From JBGPQJ01 sp963829485 (lineage in GTDB: Bacteria > Chloroflexota > Anaerolineae > Anaerolineales > Villigracilaceae), in the NCBI GenBank assembly GCA_963829485.1, contig CAWHIK010000007.1, positions 248,001-312,000 of the forward strand: a stretch of 64,000 nucleotides of DNA, written 5' to 3'. Both the position numbers and the translations under genes were made by a program. Position 1 is the first letter of the stretch; every line of letters starts with the position of its first letter. Below the pieces are notes generated by a model. That model had not been told where the DNA came from. It saw nothing but the letters and a program-made list of their open reading frames with translations, and did not search any database. Positions 49,083 through 59,178 of the stretch are shown piece after piece.

Positions 49083-49460
49083 ATGGCCCGTGAGCTCATC
49101 CACGCCGACGCTCTGGCCACCACCATCGCCGAGTCGCTGCGCACCTACACCGACGACGTGAAGCACGGCATAGCCGACGCGGTGAGGACCACGGCCAAGG
49201 AGACGGCGGTTGTACTGCGCAAGACCTCCCCGGAGATGACCGGCGAGTACGCCAAGTCGTGGACATTCAGGACCCTCTGGCCCGGCCACGCGGTCGTCTA
49301 CGCCAAGCTCTACCAGCTCACGCACCTGCTCGAGAAGGGCCACGCGAAACGGGGCGGAGGCCGCGTCAGGGCCTACCCGCACATCGGCGTGGCCGAGGAC
49401 TTCGCCATACAGCAGGTCGAGAACCGCGTCGAGGACATCATCCGAGAGGCCTCACGATGA
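49083..49460 (+). CDS. HK97 gp10-like neck protein
   Basis: 125 residues: a helical N-terminus (HADALATTIAESLRTYTDDV), then VVLRKTSPEMTGEYAKSWTF and LLEKGHAKRGGGRVRAYPHI. The G-H and P-H pattern is typical of HK97 gp10-family neck proteins. It overlaps the next gene by ATGA at 49457-49460. Confidence 0.8.
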   Translation: MARELIHADALATTIAESLRTYTDDVKHGIADAVRTTAKETAVVLRKTSPEMTGEYAKSWTFRTLWPGHAVVYAKLYQLTHLLEKGHAKRGGGRVRAYPHIGVAEDFAIQQVENRVEDIIREASR

Positions 49461-49792
49461 CCCAGGAAGAGCTCTACACGGCCCTTTCCGGGGTCTGCGA
49501 CACCGCCTACGTGGCGTTTCGGGAGGCCGTCGAGCCTCCGTTCATCTGTTACCGCTTCACAAGCTCGGCCGATCTGGTGGCCGATGGCATCAACTACGCG
49601 ACCATCTCCGGATTCGACGTCGAGCTCTACACCGACGTGAAGGACCCCGACACGGAGGCCTCCCTCGAGGCCGCCCTGGTCTCACTGGGCCTGGTCTGGG
49701 ACAAGGCGGAGCTCTACATCGAGTCCGAACGCCTGCACGAGGTCGTCTACAGCGTCCAGGTGTTCATCAGCGCGTCCGACGAATCCCTTTAG
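49457..49792 (+). CDS. Tail terminator / minor capsid-like protein
   Basis: 111 residues with TQEELYTALSGVCDTAYVAF, PPFICYRFTSSADLVADGIN and FDVELYTDVKDPDTEASLEA. This length and alpha-beta plan match gpU-like tail terminators. Its position between the gp10-like protein and the tail tube gene fits that role. Confidence 0.7.
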   Translation: MTQEELYTALSGVCDTAYVAFREAVEPPFICYRFTSSADLVADGINYATISGFDVELYTDVKDPDTEASLEAALVSLGLVWDKAELYIESERLHEVVYSVQVFISASDESL

Positions 49793-49804
49793 GAAGGAAG
49801 TGTC

Positions 49805-50383
49805 ATGGCAAACAAGGTCACCTACGGCCTGAAGAACGTCCACGTGGCGTTCCGATCGGCCGACGATTCGAGCGGGGAGCCCGTCTGGGCCACCCCGATC
49901 GCCATCCCCGGCGCGGTGAGCTTCAAGCCCGCGGCCGAGGGCGAAGAGGTCAAGTTCTACGCCGACAACGGTGTGTACTTCACCGCCACCACCAACAACG
50001 GCTACAGCGCCGATCTGGAGATGGCGCTCGTGCCGGACTCCACGCTCGCGACCATGCTCAACTGGGACACCGACGCCAACGGCGCCATAGTGGAGGACGC
50101 GGACGCGCTCCCGGCCCCGTTTGCGCTGGGCTTCGAGATCGATGGCGACGACAAGAACCGCAAGACGTGGTTCTACGAGTGCCGGGCTGCTCGTCCGGAG
50201 CGCGAGGAGAAGACCAAGCAGTCCACCATCGAGGTGGGCACCGACATGCTGAAGCTCACGATCACGGCCGTCGCCATCGGCGGCGTCAACGTCGTGCGCG
50301 CCGTCATGGAGGAGGCCGACGCCAACAGCTCGTCCTTCGACGTCTTCTTCGACGAGGTCTACGTGCCCGTAGAGGCGGCTTAA
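49805..50383 (+). CDS. Major tail tube protein
   Basis: 192 residues: KVTYGLKNVHVAFRSADDSS, VSFKPAAEGEEVKFYADNGV and YSADLEMALVPDSTLATMLN, with a helical TKQSTIEVG segment. The pattern matches phi13-type siphovirus major tail proteins, which stack as hexameric rings around the tape measure. GGAAGG lies upstream. Confidence 0.85.
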   Translation: MANKVTYGLKNVHVAFRSADDSSGEPVWATPIAIPGAVSFKPAAEGEEVKFYADNGVYFTATTNNGYSADLEMALVPDSTLATMLNWDTDANGAIVEDADALPAPFALGFEIDGDDKNRKTWFYECRAARPEREEKTKQSTIEVGTDMLKLTITAVAIGGVNVVRAVMEEADANSSSFDVFFDEVYVPVEAA

Positions 50384-50387
50384 GGCC

Positions 50388-50807
50388 ATGAGAGAGCTGA
50401 AGGTCGGCGAGGCGACCCTGCCTGTGAAGGCGACGCCTCTTTCCCTTCTGTTCTACCGCCAGGAGTTCGGGTCGGACATGACCAAGGACTTCCTGACGGT
50501 GATGAAGGGCTTCATCTCGATGTTCCCCGGAGCATCGGGCAAGAACCTCGAGGACCTGTCCGAGCTCGACGTCTCCGGCGTGACGATGGATTCCATCTCC
50601 GCGGCCGAGATCGACACGCTCGGCGTGCTCAAGCTCGTCTGGGCCATGGCGAAGGCCGGTTGCTACCCGGAGCCCTGGCCCAGGTTCGAGCCGTGGGTGG
50701 CGTCACTAGACGGCGTCACCGTGCTCGACGAGTCCTTCTTCGCGGCGGCGCTCGAGGTCGCCGCCGACGGTTTGTTTCGTGGAGGCTCCCCGGCACCTCG
50801 GCGGTAG
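50388..50807 (+). CDS. Tail assembly chaperone, first frame (gpG-like)
   Basis: 139 residues in the standard place before the tape measure. RELKVGEATLPVKATPLSLL and FYRQEFGSDMTKDFLTVMKG open the protein, and FFAAALEVAADGLFRGG ends it. Such chaperones coat the tape measure during tail assembly. The next frame overlaps its end, so a longer frameshift product (gpGT-like) is likely. Confidence 0.75.
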   Translation: MRELKVGEATLPVKATPLSLLFYRQEFGSDMTKDFLTVMKGFISMFPGASGKNLEDLSELDVSGVTMDSISAAEIDTLGVLKLVWAMAKAGCYPEPWPRFEPWVASLDGVTVLDESFFAAALEVAADGLFRGGSPAPRR

Positions 50808-51003
50808 CCATATATCGAGCGAGCTGCCCGACCGCCTCGACCTCGAGTGGATCGCGGTCGGGAAGCGGTCGGGCCTTTCGCTGCCTGAGATGAACGAGCT
50901 CAGGATCCGCGACCTTGCTGCCTACGTGGAGATCTACCTGATGGACCCGGAAGAGGTCGAGCGGCCCGCGACACAGGACGACATAGATGCCTTCTTCCAC
51001 TGA
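50779..51003 (+). CDS. Tail assembly chaperone, second frame (gpT-like)
   Basis: 74 codons in the +1 frame relative to the first chaperone gene: ELPDRLDLEWIAVGKRSGLS, then LPEMNELRIRDLAAYVEIYL. Only a weak GTG start exists, and the overlap with the previous gene contains TTTGTTTCG and TCCCCGG runs. It is probably made as an extension of the first chaperone by programmed frameshifting rather than independently. The glycosyltransferase start (50987) overlaps its end. Confidence 0.65.
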   Translation: MEAPRHLGGSHISSELPDRLDLEWIAVGKRSGLSLPEMNELRIRDLAAYVEIYLMDPEEVERPATQDDIDAFFH

Positions 51004-51961
51004 TCGCGTCTTCATGACGTGCCCGACGCTCGCGCCGCACGGCGGCATCCGCGTCATCTTAGAGTGGGCGAACCACCTGCCCGACGTGGTCGTGCGGGTT
51101 CCGAAGGTCGAACCGGTGGACTGGATGCGCGTCGCGCCCCACGTGCGCCTGGTGGAGAGCGACGAGGCCCTGGAACAGTGCGGAACGCTGATCGTCTCCT
51201 CGCCCCACGGGGTCGAGTACCTCACACGGCGGGGAGTGCGGCGCTTCGTGTTCCTGCAGATGCTCGAGCACCTGTTCCGCCCGAACAACAGGACGTGGCA
51301 GCACGCCTGTGCCAAGGCCTACCGCACCGATGACCCGCTCATCCTCATCAGCGGGTGGAACGAGCGGGTGATCCGCACCCAGTTCCGCCGCCGCGGCCCG
51401 ATCGAACAGGTCGGGAACGGCATCGACCTTACGGACTTCCCGATCGAGCGCGTGAAGAAGTCCGGAGACGTGGTGCTCGTGGAAGGCTGGGATGCCGGCA
51501 ACGTCACCAAGGACGTCGACGGCATCGGGCCCAAGGTGGCGGCCAGGCTCAAGGCGGACGGCTGCACGATCGTCGCCTACGGCCGCAACGACGACCCGCG
51601 GACCCCCGGCATCCTGGACGAGTACCACGCGAAGCCCGACCTGGCGACCCTGAACGACCTGTACCGTAAGGCGACCATCCTTCTCAAGGCCACGCGCTAC
51701 GACGCGCGCTCCTGCGCGCCGGTTGAGGCTATGACGAAGGGCACGGTGACCGCCCGGGCCATCGTCGAGGGAGACGACGACCTGGACGCCACCAACAGCA
51801 TCAGGGTCGGCTACGACCAGCGGCAGCTCTACCGCGCCGCGAGGCGCCTCTTAGACGACGAGGGGCTGCGCGCCGAGCTTTCCGAGAACTGCATCCGATA
51901 CGCGGAGGAGCACTCGTGGGACAAGATGATGCCGCGGATCCGCGCGGTCCTGTCTGTGTGA
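50987..51961 (+). CDS. Phage-encoded GT-B glycosyltransferase (group 1 / GT4-like)
   Basis: 324 residues. The N-terminus PTLAPHGGIRVILEWANHLP gives the GG(I/V)R pattern of the acceptor side. PLILISGWNERVIRTQFRRR and VGNGIDLTDFPIERVKKSGD are the typical NGID segment, and RYDARSCAPVEAMTKGTVT is the EAM-type donor-binding loop. It transfers a sugar from a nucleotide donor, substrate unknown. It opens a carbohydrate cassette inserted between tail chaperone and tape measure. ATG 51014 is an alternative start. Confidence 0.85.
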   Translation: MPSSTDRVFMTCPTLAPHGGIRVILEWANHLPDVVVRVPKVEPVDWMRVAPHVRLVESDEALEQCGTLIVSSPHGVEYLTRRGVRRFVFLQMLEHLFRPNNRTWQHACAKAYRTDDPLILISGWNERVIRTQFRRRGPIEQVGNGIDLTDFPIERVKKSGDVVLVEGWDAGNVTKDVDGIGPKVAARLKADGCTIVAYGRNDDPRTPGILDEYHAKPDLATLNDLYRKATILLKATRYDARSCAPVEAMTKGTVTARAIVEGDDDLDATNSIRVGYDQRQLYRAARRLLDDEGLRAELSENCIRYAEEHSWDKMMPRIRAVLSV

Positions 51962-52581
51962 TAGCGGTCATCTACGAGGAGCCCTGGTGGAAGAGGCAGA
52001 CCGTGCCATGCCTCGAGGCCCTCGACGTCCCCGTCTTCTACGTCGACCGTCGGGGAACGGGCAACCTGGCCGCCGCGTACAACCGCGGTTTCGCGCGCAA
52101 CCCTGGTTACGAGTTCGTCTGGTTCGTCTCCAACGTGACCTTCAAGCCGGAGCTCCTGGGCCGCCTCACGAAGCTTATGCGCGACAGCCGCTACGCCGCC
52201 ATCCATCCGTCGTTCGTGAGCGACCACCGCTACCTGCGCCCGAACGGATCGGGGAAACTGGAACCTACGCACTTCGTGGAGTTCACCGCCCCGATCGTGC
52301 GCTCCGACGTGTTCGAGCGGTTCCCCTTGGACGAGCGGATGCCCTACTGGGGGCATGACATGGACTGGTGCTGGAGAGTGCGCGAGGCCGGCTACCTGGT
52401 CGGCGTCGACCACGGCTCAGAGGTGGGGCACGTCTACAACCGCCACCTGAACCCCCATCCGGTCACCAGGCGGCGCGCGAGCCTGCGCCGCAACACGAGC
52501 CGCTCGACATCCAAGCGGCTCGAGGAGCTCTACGGGCACGCATGGAAAGACCTGCTCGGCTACCGGGCCAACTACCTGACC
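51958..52581 (+). CDS. Phage-encoded GT-A glycosyltransferase (GT2-like)
   Basis: The protein starts with GTG at 51958, overlapping the previous stop as GTGA. IAVIYEEPWWKRQTVPCLEA and TGNLAAAYNRGFARNPGYEF form the nucleotide-sugar site; the DxD-equivalent is probably in FVWFVSNVTF. HFVEFTAPIVRSDVFERFPL and WGHDMDWCWRVREAGY give the ED/DxxW acceptor motif of GT2 enzymes. No stop codon is seen before the methyltransferase-like part begins at 52582, so either the two are fused or an indel hides the stop. Boundary uncertain. Confidence 0.75.
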
Positions 52582-53189
52582 ATGGAGGAGAAGGCCACAT
52601 GGAGCCGCAAGAGGTCGCGGGGATGGCCGAGCGAGTTTGCGTTCTGGACCGAGTTCACCAAGACCGACATCTTCCTGGCGCCAGTGGGTCGGCGACGAGA
52701 CGACGATCCGCACGGGGATGCCCCAGGTCTACTAGTTCTTCAACCCCATCCGTCCGTCTCACGATAGGGTCCTCGACGTCGGCTCCGGCGGTGAGCATCC
52801 TCCGCGGCCTGGTCACCGAAAGCAAGGCCTGACCGCCTGCGACCCCCTCTCCCGTTGACCAGCTCCTCTTCGACTACTCCCCGCTCCAGATCCCCCCTCC
52901 CGATCCGCACTCCGGCGAGCACCTCCCCTACGTCTCCGAGTTCGACATCGTCCACATCAGTAACGCGCTCGACCACACCCAGTCCCCCGAGCAGGTCATG
53001 GCCTGCCTCTAGCAGGCCGTGAAGCCGGGGGGCTGGGTCGTGGTCCGACCGAGAACAGAAGCGAACCCCCAGAACCCCGGACTCCACCAGTGGAACGTCA
53101 CCCTCGAGGGCTCGCGCGCTCGTCATGGGGGAAGGACGCGGACGCGGCGCGTTCACTGGCGATCGCCGCGCAGCGCACAACGAGGGTAG
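52582..53189 (+). CDS. SAM-dependent methyltransferase (frameshifted)
   Basis: Reading across several frames gives SEFAFWTEFTKTDIF, WRQWVGDETTIRTGMPQVY, FFNPIRPSHDRVLDVGSGG (SAM-binding motif I), FDIVHISNALDHTQSPEQVM and QAVKPGGWVVVRPRTEANPQ. This is a class I methyltransferase of the kind found in sugar-modification clusters. In-frame stops at 52733 and 53011 and frame changes near 52680 and 52795 must be read through. The two stops may be sequence errors, or the gene may be decaying. It follows the GT2-like gene without a visible gap. Confidence 0.65.
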
Positions 53190-53198
53190 GAGGCTTAT

Positions 53199-53621
53199 GT
53201 GCGGGCGAAGGCAACGCGGCTGCTCGTCGACTGCGACGGAGTGCTCACCGACGGCACCCTGACCATCGACCACAAGGGCGAGAAGCTGTTCAAGCGTTCC
53301 ACACCCGCGATGTCCGCGCGATCCGCGAGCTCGTACCACCGGCTTCGAGGTCGTGATCGTCACCGCGGACGATGGGCCGGACGGAAGCCTTCGCCGAGAA
53401 GGTCGGCGCGGACTGATTGCGTGCGCTACAAGGGCCCCGAGATCCAGTCCGTACATCGCGGTCGGCGACGACGCGTGGGACATCCCGATGCTCGAGGCGC
53501 GGATAAGGCCTTCGCGCCGGCGGACGCCGAGCTCGTCGTGGGGGATCCCGCGGATCGAGCGGCTCGACACGCTCGGCGGCAGGGGAGTGATGGCCGAGGT
53601 GCTGGGAAGCTGGTCGGATGA
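53199..53621 (+). CDS. HAD-family phosphatase, KdsC/NeuA-C-like (frameshifted)
   Basis: The GTG start at 53199 has AGGAGG five bases upstream. RLLVDCDGVLTDGTLTIDHK is the DxDGxxTDG motif of KDO-8-phosphate phosphatase-type HAD enzymes. After frame changes, TRDVRAIRELV, FEVVIVTADD, YIAVGDDAWDIPMLEAADKA (loop 4 acidic pair) and FAPADAEL follow. It probably dephosphorylates a sugar phosphate, such as a 2-keto sugar acid precursor, for the adjacent transferases. At least three indels occur. The next ATG overlaps its stop. Confidence 0.75.
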   Translation: MRAKATRLLVDCDGVLTDGTLTIDHKGEKLFKRSTPAMSARSASSYHRLRGRDRHRGRWAGRKPSPRRSARTDCVRYKGPEIQSVHRGRRRRVGHPDARGADKAFAPADAELVVGDPADRAARHARRQGSDGRGAGKLVG

Positions 53622-54331
53622 ACGTCGCCTACATCCTGGCACCGGGCAAGTCCAAGCGCGGCGATGACTTCGAGCTGAGGCATCGCTGAGATCGCTCGCC
53701 GAGCAGGATTGGGTAGGGGACGTCTACCTGGTCGGGTAAAGCCGGCCTGGGCCAAAGACGTCATCCACGTACCGTGGACGACACCCCATCAGCCAAGGAC
53801 GCCAACATCATCAGAGAGATCCTGAAGGCCGCCGAGGCGATCGGCGGGCCTTTCGTGGTCAACTCGGACGACCAGTACCTCCTGCAGCCCATCGTCGATG
53901 AGCTCGGGCCGTGGCTCGAGAACGTGCACGCTTCAAACCCGTGCCGCCCGCCGGCACAGACCGGGTCGCTGTGGAGCCGGCGGGTGGTGGACACGGTGGG
54001 CTGGTGCAAGGCCAACGGGCACCCCCGAGGGTGTTCCAGTCCCACGTCCCCTACGTGGTCGGCGAGGACTATCGCCGACGTCATGCGCCGGGTGCCGTGG
54101 CCGCGGGCAACGGACTCGTCACGCACGTGTACTTCAACCTCAGCCTGAGCGTTGCCCGAACCCGAGCCGATCGGGATGGTCGGGCGCGCTTGGGGCGGGC
54201 CATCGGACGACGATCAGGGTCCTGAGCCTCATGAGCGCGCCTCGTTCCTCAACCACAACGACCCCGGCCTGTGCGATCCGCTCGTGGCTCGAGCACAGGT
54301 TCCCGACGCCTTCCCGGTGGGAAAAATATAG
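53618..54331 (+). CDS. Probable glycosyltransferase with SDDQ motif, Stealth-like (frameshifted)
   Basis: The reading is MNVAYILAPGKSKRGDDFEL, then RSLAEQDWVGDVYLVG, DVIHV, DDTPSAKDANIIREILKAAE, FVVNSDDQYLL, SLWSRRVVDTVGWCKANGHP, GNGLVTHVYFNLSL and LNHNDPGL. The ELR-SLRSL...VYLVG...SDDQ...LNHND layout is that of Stealth-type phosphosugar transferases and related capsular enzymes. The assignment is by motif pattern only. Several indels occur between 53690 and 54150. It ends one base before the tape measure ATG. Confidence 0.6.
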
Positions 54332-57100
54332 ATGGCCAACCTCAAAGGCATCAACATCAAGATCGGCGCCGAGACCACCGGCCTCGACAAGGCGCTCAAG
54401 GACGTCAATCAGGGGCCCATGACACGCCAAGGAACTCCGCGAGGTCGAGAAGGCCCTCAAGCTAGACCCGAAGAACACCGAGCTCGTCGCCCAGAAGCAG
54501 AAGGTGCTCTCCCAGCAGATCCAGACGACACGCGAAAAGCTCGACCAGCTCAAGGTCCCCAGCGCAGGTCGAGGCCCAGTTCGACCGCGGGGAGATCGGC
54601 GAGGAGCAGTACCGGCGTTCCAGCGCGAGATCGTCAACACCGAGAACGAGCTCAAGCGCCTCCAGGACGTCGGCAAGAAGACCGCCTCCCAGATCGCCGC
54701 GTCGATGAAGGGCGTCGGCGACTCGATGAAGAGCGCCGGCGGGGACCTCACGCGCAACGTGACGCTCCCGATCGTGGCTGTGGGCACGGCCGCCACGATC
54801 ATGGCCGGCAACTTCGAGCAGTCGATGAACCTGGTGCAGGCGGCCTCGGGCGCCTCGGCCAAGGAGATGGCCAAGCTCAACGAGCTCGCCATGCGGCTCG
54901 GCGCCGAGACCGTGTTCTCCGCCAAGGAAGCCGCCGACGCGATGCTCGAGCTCACGAAGAGCGGCATCACCCCGGCACAGATCCAGGCGGGCGCGCTCGA
55001 CGCCACCTTGAGGCTCGCGGCGGCCGGGGACCTCCAGCTCGCCGACGCGGCGCAGATCGCGGCCAACGCCATGAACATGTTCGGGCTTTCGGCCGAGGAC
55101 GCCGGCACGATCGCCGACGCGCTCGCCGGAGGGGCCAACCGCTCGTCCGCCTCGGTCGACACCTTGAGGCAGGCGCTCTCTCAGGTCGGACCGGGAGCGC
55201 GCAACGCCGGGCTGACGCTGCAGCAGACGGTCGCGGCCCTGGCCATGTTCGCCGACAAGGGCATCCAGGGATCTGACGCCGGCACGTCCTTGAAGACCAT
55301 GCTCCAGTGGCTCATCCCCACCTCGGATGAGGCGGCGGCGGCCATGGAGCGGTACGGCCTGTCGTTCGTGGACGCGAGCGGGAACTTCGACGACCTCTCG
55401 GTCATCGCCGAGAAGCTGCAGACCAAGCTGGGGAGCCTCACCGAGGCCCAGAAGGCCGAGGCCCTGCAGATGATCTTCGGGTCGGATGCGACCCGGGCCG
55501 CCACCGTGCTCATGCAGGGCGGGGCCGAGGCGGTCACCGACTACACGGCGGCGGTGTCGGAGTCCGGGGCCGCGCAGAAGATGGCCGACGCCCTGATGAA
55601 GGGCTTCAACGGGAGCGTCGAGCAGCTCAAAGGCAGCCTGGAGACCGCCGCCATCACGCTCGGCAACGACCTCTTGCCCGTCATCAAGAAGATCGCGGAG
55701 GCGGTACGCAAGGCGGCCGACTCCTTCGGCAAGCTCTCTCCGTCCGTGCGCCAGACCATCATCGTCGTGGGTGCCATCGCCGCGGCGGTCGGTCCGGTGC
55801 TCGTGGTCTTCGGCTCGCTCATCAACGCCATCAGCGTGATCGTCACCGCGCTGGGGGCCGGAAGGTGCGCTCGCCGGGGTCATCCCCGCCATCGCCGCGG
55901 CGTTCACCGCCCTGACCGGACCCATCGGCCTGGTGGTCCTGGCGCTCGTGGGGGTCATGACCTTTGCAAAGCTCGCCGCGTCCGCGGTGGGCGAGGGCAC
56001 GCCGACGTACGACGGGCTGGCCTCTGCGGCCGATCGTGCGAAGGACGCGAGCAAGCGGCTCGAGCAGGCCCAGAAGGACATGGAGACCGCGCTCGACGAT
56101 GCCAAGACCTCGGTGGAGGACCTGAAGACCGCTCGAGCTGGGACGCGGCACAGGCGGAGCTCAACCTGGCCCGGGCCAAGGACGGGCTCGCCGATGCGCA
56201 GGAGCGCGTTTCCGATCTGGAGAAGGCCGGCAAGAAGGGCTCTGAGGAATACCGCGACGCGCTGCTCGACCAGCAACAGGCCGAGATCGACCTCGCCAGG
56301 GCCGTCGGCGACAAGGAGCAGGCCCAGATCTACTTAAAGAAGGCGAACGACCAGGCCATCCTCGACTCGTTCGCGATCCGGGCGGCGGCTCATGACGAGG
56401 AGGACGCGAAGCGCGCGCTCGCGTCGGCCGATGCCGAGGTCGTCAGGCAGGCCAGGATCGCCGCGGGCGCCTACCTGAACCAGAAGCAGAACTACCTGGA
56501 CTTCATCCCTGCGGTCGGCGGGCTCAAGGACAAGGTCCTGGAGTATAAGGACGCCCAGGCCAAGGCGACCGAGGCCATACGGCTCTACGGCGAGAACTCG
56601 CCGCAGGCTCAGGCCGCCATGATCCAGCTCTCGGTCAAGACGAACAACCTGCGCGACGCCGCCGAGCAGGCGGCCGGCAAGGTGGACGGCATCGGTGACT
56701 CGGTGAACAACCTGCCGACGAGCAGGACCGTCGACCTGAGCGTGAAGATCACCGGGATGAGCGAACTCGACCGCCGCAACCGCGACCTGCAGTACATCGA
56801 GTCGCATCCGGGCATGAGCGTGAACCTGCTCGCGCTCCTGAAGGCCGCCGGCAAGGTGCCGAGCTTCGCCAAGGGTGGCATCGTCACACGACCCACGCTC
56901 GCGCTCATCGGCGACAACCCCGGCGGGCGCGAGGCGGTCGTCCCGCTCAACGGCAGCGGCACGGCCTCGACGTCGGCGGCGTGACCATCCCGATCCAGAT
57001 GACGAACTACATCTCCAAGGAGGTCGACGCCGACGCGGTATCAAGGCGCTTGGTCGTCGGCATAGAGCGCGAGATGCGCGCGAAAGGACTCACGGCATGA
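54332..57100 (+). CDS. Tape measure protein (several frameshifts)
   Basis: About 920 residues. The N-terminus NLKGINIKIGAETTGLDKAL and a coiled coil (LDPKNTELVAQKQKVLSQQI) are followed by the phage tail tape measure core: VTLPIVAVGTAATIMAGNFE, VFSAKEAADAMLELTKSGIT and LAMFADKGIQGSDAGTSLKT. A hydrophobic stretch (about residues 480-530), a second coiled coil and a C-terminal SFAKGGIVTRPTLALIGDNP segment come next. Frame changes lie near 54420, 54560, 55862, 56140 and 56965. It sets tail length and is injected with DNA. Its end overlaps the next start by ATGA. Confidence 0.88.
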
Positions 57101-58603
57101 GCCTGCTCTCCTTCTCCTTCGCCGGGTCGGACCTCGCACTGTTCGGCGGGGTGATGACCGTCGACGAGCCGACCATCCTCCCGCCCCGTGAGGACGTATC
57201 GGTGAGCGTACCGGGGATGCCCGGTGCCTACCTTGCCCGGGTCGCCACGACACCGCGCATCTTCTCCGTCCCCATCTTCATCGGGCGCACGCAGCGCGCC
57301 GAGAAGCGCCGCGAGCTCGCGGCCTGGCTCGCCTGGGACACGCCGCAGGCCCTCGTCTTCTCCGCCGAACCGGACAAGACCTACTACGCGATCTGTGCGG
57401 GCGAGACCGCGCTGACGCCGGAGGGAAGCTCGGTGCTCACGTTCGTCTGCCACGACCCTTATGCCTATGCGAGCAGCCGGGAGGAGACGGGGCTTGACGC
57501 GGGCGAGAACGCGATCGTCGTGAGCGGTGGAGCCGCCACCTATCCGACGATCGAGGTCACGCTCGCCGACCAGACGAGCTTCGTCGAGGTCGTGAACACG
57601 GAGACCGACGAGTACGTGCGGGTGGGCGCCGCCCCCGGCATGATCGACGACAGCTCGCCGGAGGAACCGTACCTCCTGAAGTTCGACGACGCCTGCACGG
57701 CGCTCACGAACTGGACCGCGTCGGACCTGGACACCATAGGGTCCACGACCGCGGCCATGTCGCTCAAGGTCTCGAGCGGTAAGTTCGTGATCGACTCGGC
57801 GGGCAGCGGGACCGGATGGCACGGGCCGATGTACTTCAGGCCGGTGAGCCAGTCTCCCAACGCCGTGGTCGACTTCCGGGTTCCAGGCACAGATCCAGGC
57901 AAACGAGTTCGACACCGTGAACCGCCTGGGCCTGGCCAACATCGTCTTACACGACTCGTCCGAAGGCATCTTCGCCTGGATCGGCCTCGGTGACGTGTCG
58001 ACCACGGTGGCCGCGGGGTGGCTCCACGTGTACGTGAAGGGCGCCGACAGGACGAGCGCGGGCCTTCCGCTGAACTACCTCCACTACGGGTACTACCCCG
58101 CGAACCAGTTCCGCTGGGTGAACCTGTACGGTGACGGTTCTCCGACGGTGCAGATCGCCCGCCAGGACGACGTCTGGTCGTTCGGTGTCTACACCCCACG
58201 GTACGGCTGGGACGTCTGGAGCTGGATCGACTCGGAGGGCGTGGCGACCGACTATACGCTGGACAACGTCGGGGTGCAGCTGCTCGATCACTCGACGGTG
58301 ACCGAGATGCCGTACCTGTCCGTGAACAACGTGCGGGTCGATGAGATCCTGGGCCCGGAGAACCCGTACTACTTCAAGGCGAACGACGCCATCCTCTTCG
58401 ACATGGAAGACGGCACGGTGCTCCTGAACGGCGGGCAGTTGAGCGAGATCCCCACGTTCGGCGGCTTCGTGCCGATGAACGCGCTCGTGGACATCGGGTC
58501 AACCTTCTTCCCGCTCGAGCCCGGAGCGGGCACCCTCGCCGTCTACGCCGACGACGGGGTCACGGTCTACGGCACGCTGTCCGTCCTGCCGCGCTGGTTG
58601 TAA
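57097..58603 (+). CDS. Distal tail protein, Dit-like (one frameshift)
   Basis: 501 residues after removing one extra base near 57890. SLLSFSFAGSDLALFGGVMT, FSVPIFIGRTQRAEKRRELA and FVCHDPYAYASSREETGLDA match the N-terminal ring domain of siphovirus distal tail proteins. A long central galectin-like insertion (about residues 200-430) and LDIGSTFFPLEPGAGTLAVY near the end suggest an evolved Dit with carbohydrate-binding potential, which is inferred. Confidence 0.75.
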
Positions 58604-58612
58604 GGGAGCGAC

Positions 58613-59168
58613 ATGACCATCACGCACAGCTTCGTCTCCGAGGTCGCCGACGGGTCCGACACCGACGTCGTCCGTCCGATCGACTGGAACGACGATCACG
58701 CGGTCGACGGCATCACCACCGACGGCACGATCGTGGCCGGCGGCATCGAGACCGCGACGGTCAAGTTCACCGCCGAGGGCGGGCTGGCCATAGGCTCACG
58801 AACAAGACGGGAGGAGCCTCGGTCAAGGGGACGCTCGTCTCGGCCAGCACGGCGGTCGACAACGCCTTCATCCTCCAGGCCAACGAGTTCGACACCATCG
58901 GTGCGGTGTACGAGGCCGGAATCGCGGACGGCTCCGAGTGCTGGATCGTCATCTCCGGGCGCGCCCAGGTGCTCATGAAGAACACCGTCGCCTCGACCCG
59001 GGGCAACGTGTCATCGCTGCCGACACGGACGGCAGGGCCAACTCGATCGCCAACCCGGGGCAGGGCGTGCCGGCCACCGAGACGCACTTCAAGGAGTGCG
59101 GCCACTTGATAGAGACCAGGACGGGCGGGACCGACGTCTTGGCCTACGCGGTCCTCCACTTCAACTAG
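58613..59168 (+). CDS. Tail-associated decoration-like protein (frameshifted)
   Basis: ITHSFVSEVADGSDTDVVRP opens the protein, and a C-terminal domain reads TNKTGGASVKGTLVSASTAV, FILQANEFDTIGAVYEAGIA, GSECWIVISGRAQVLMKNTV and a final LAYAVLHFN. I recognise the second part as a small beta-domain seen in structural proteins of many uncultured phages. Its function is not assigned. Frame changes occur near 58797 and 59009. Confidence 0.6.
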
Positions 59169-59178
59169 ACGAGGCGCC

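Noticed and set aside
54462..56276. 604-codon open frame opposite the tape measure gene
   Set aside because: Shadow frame of the tape measure coiled coil; His/Arg/Gly-rich and without motif.
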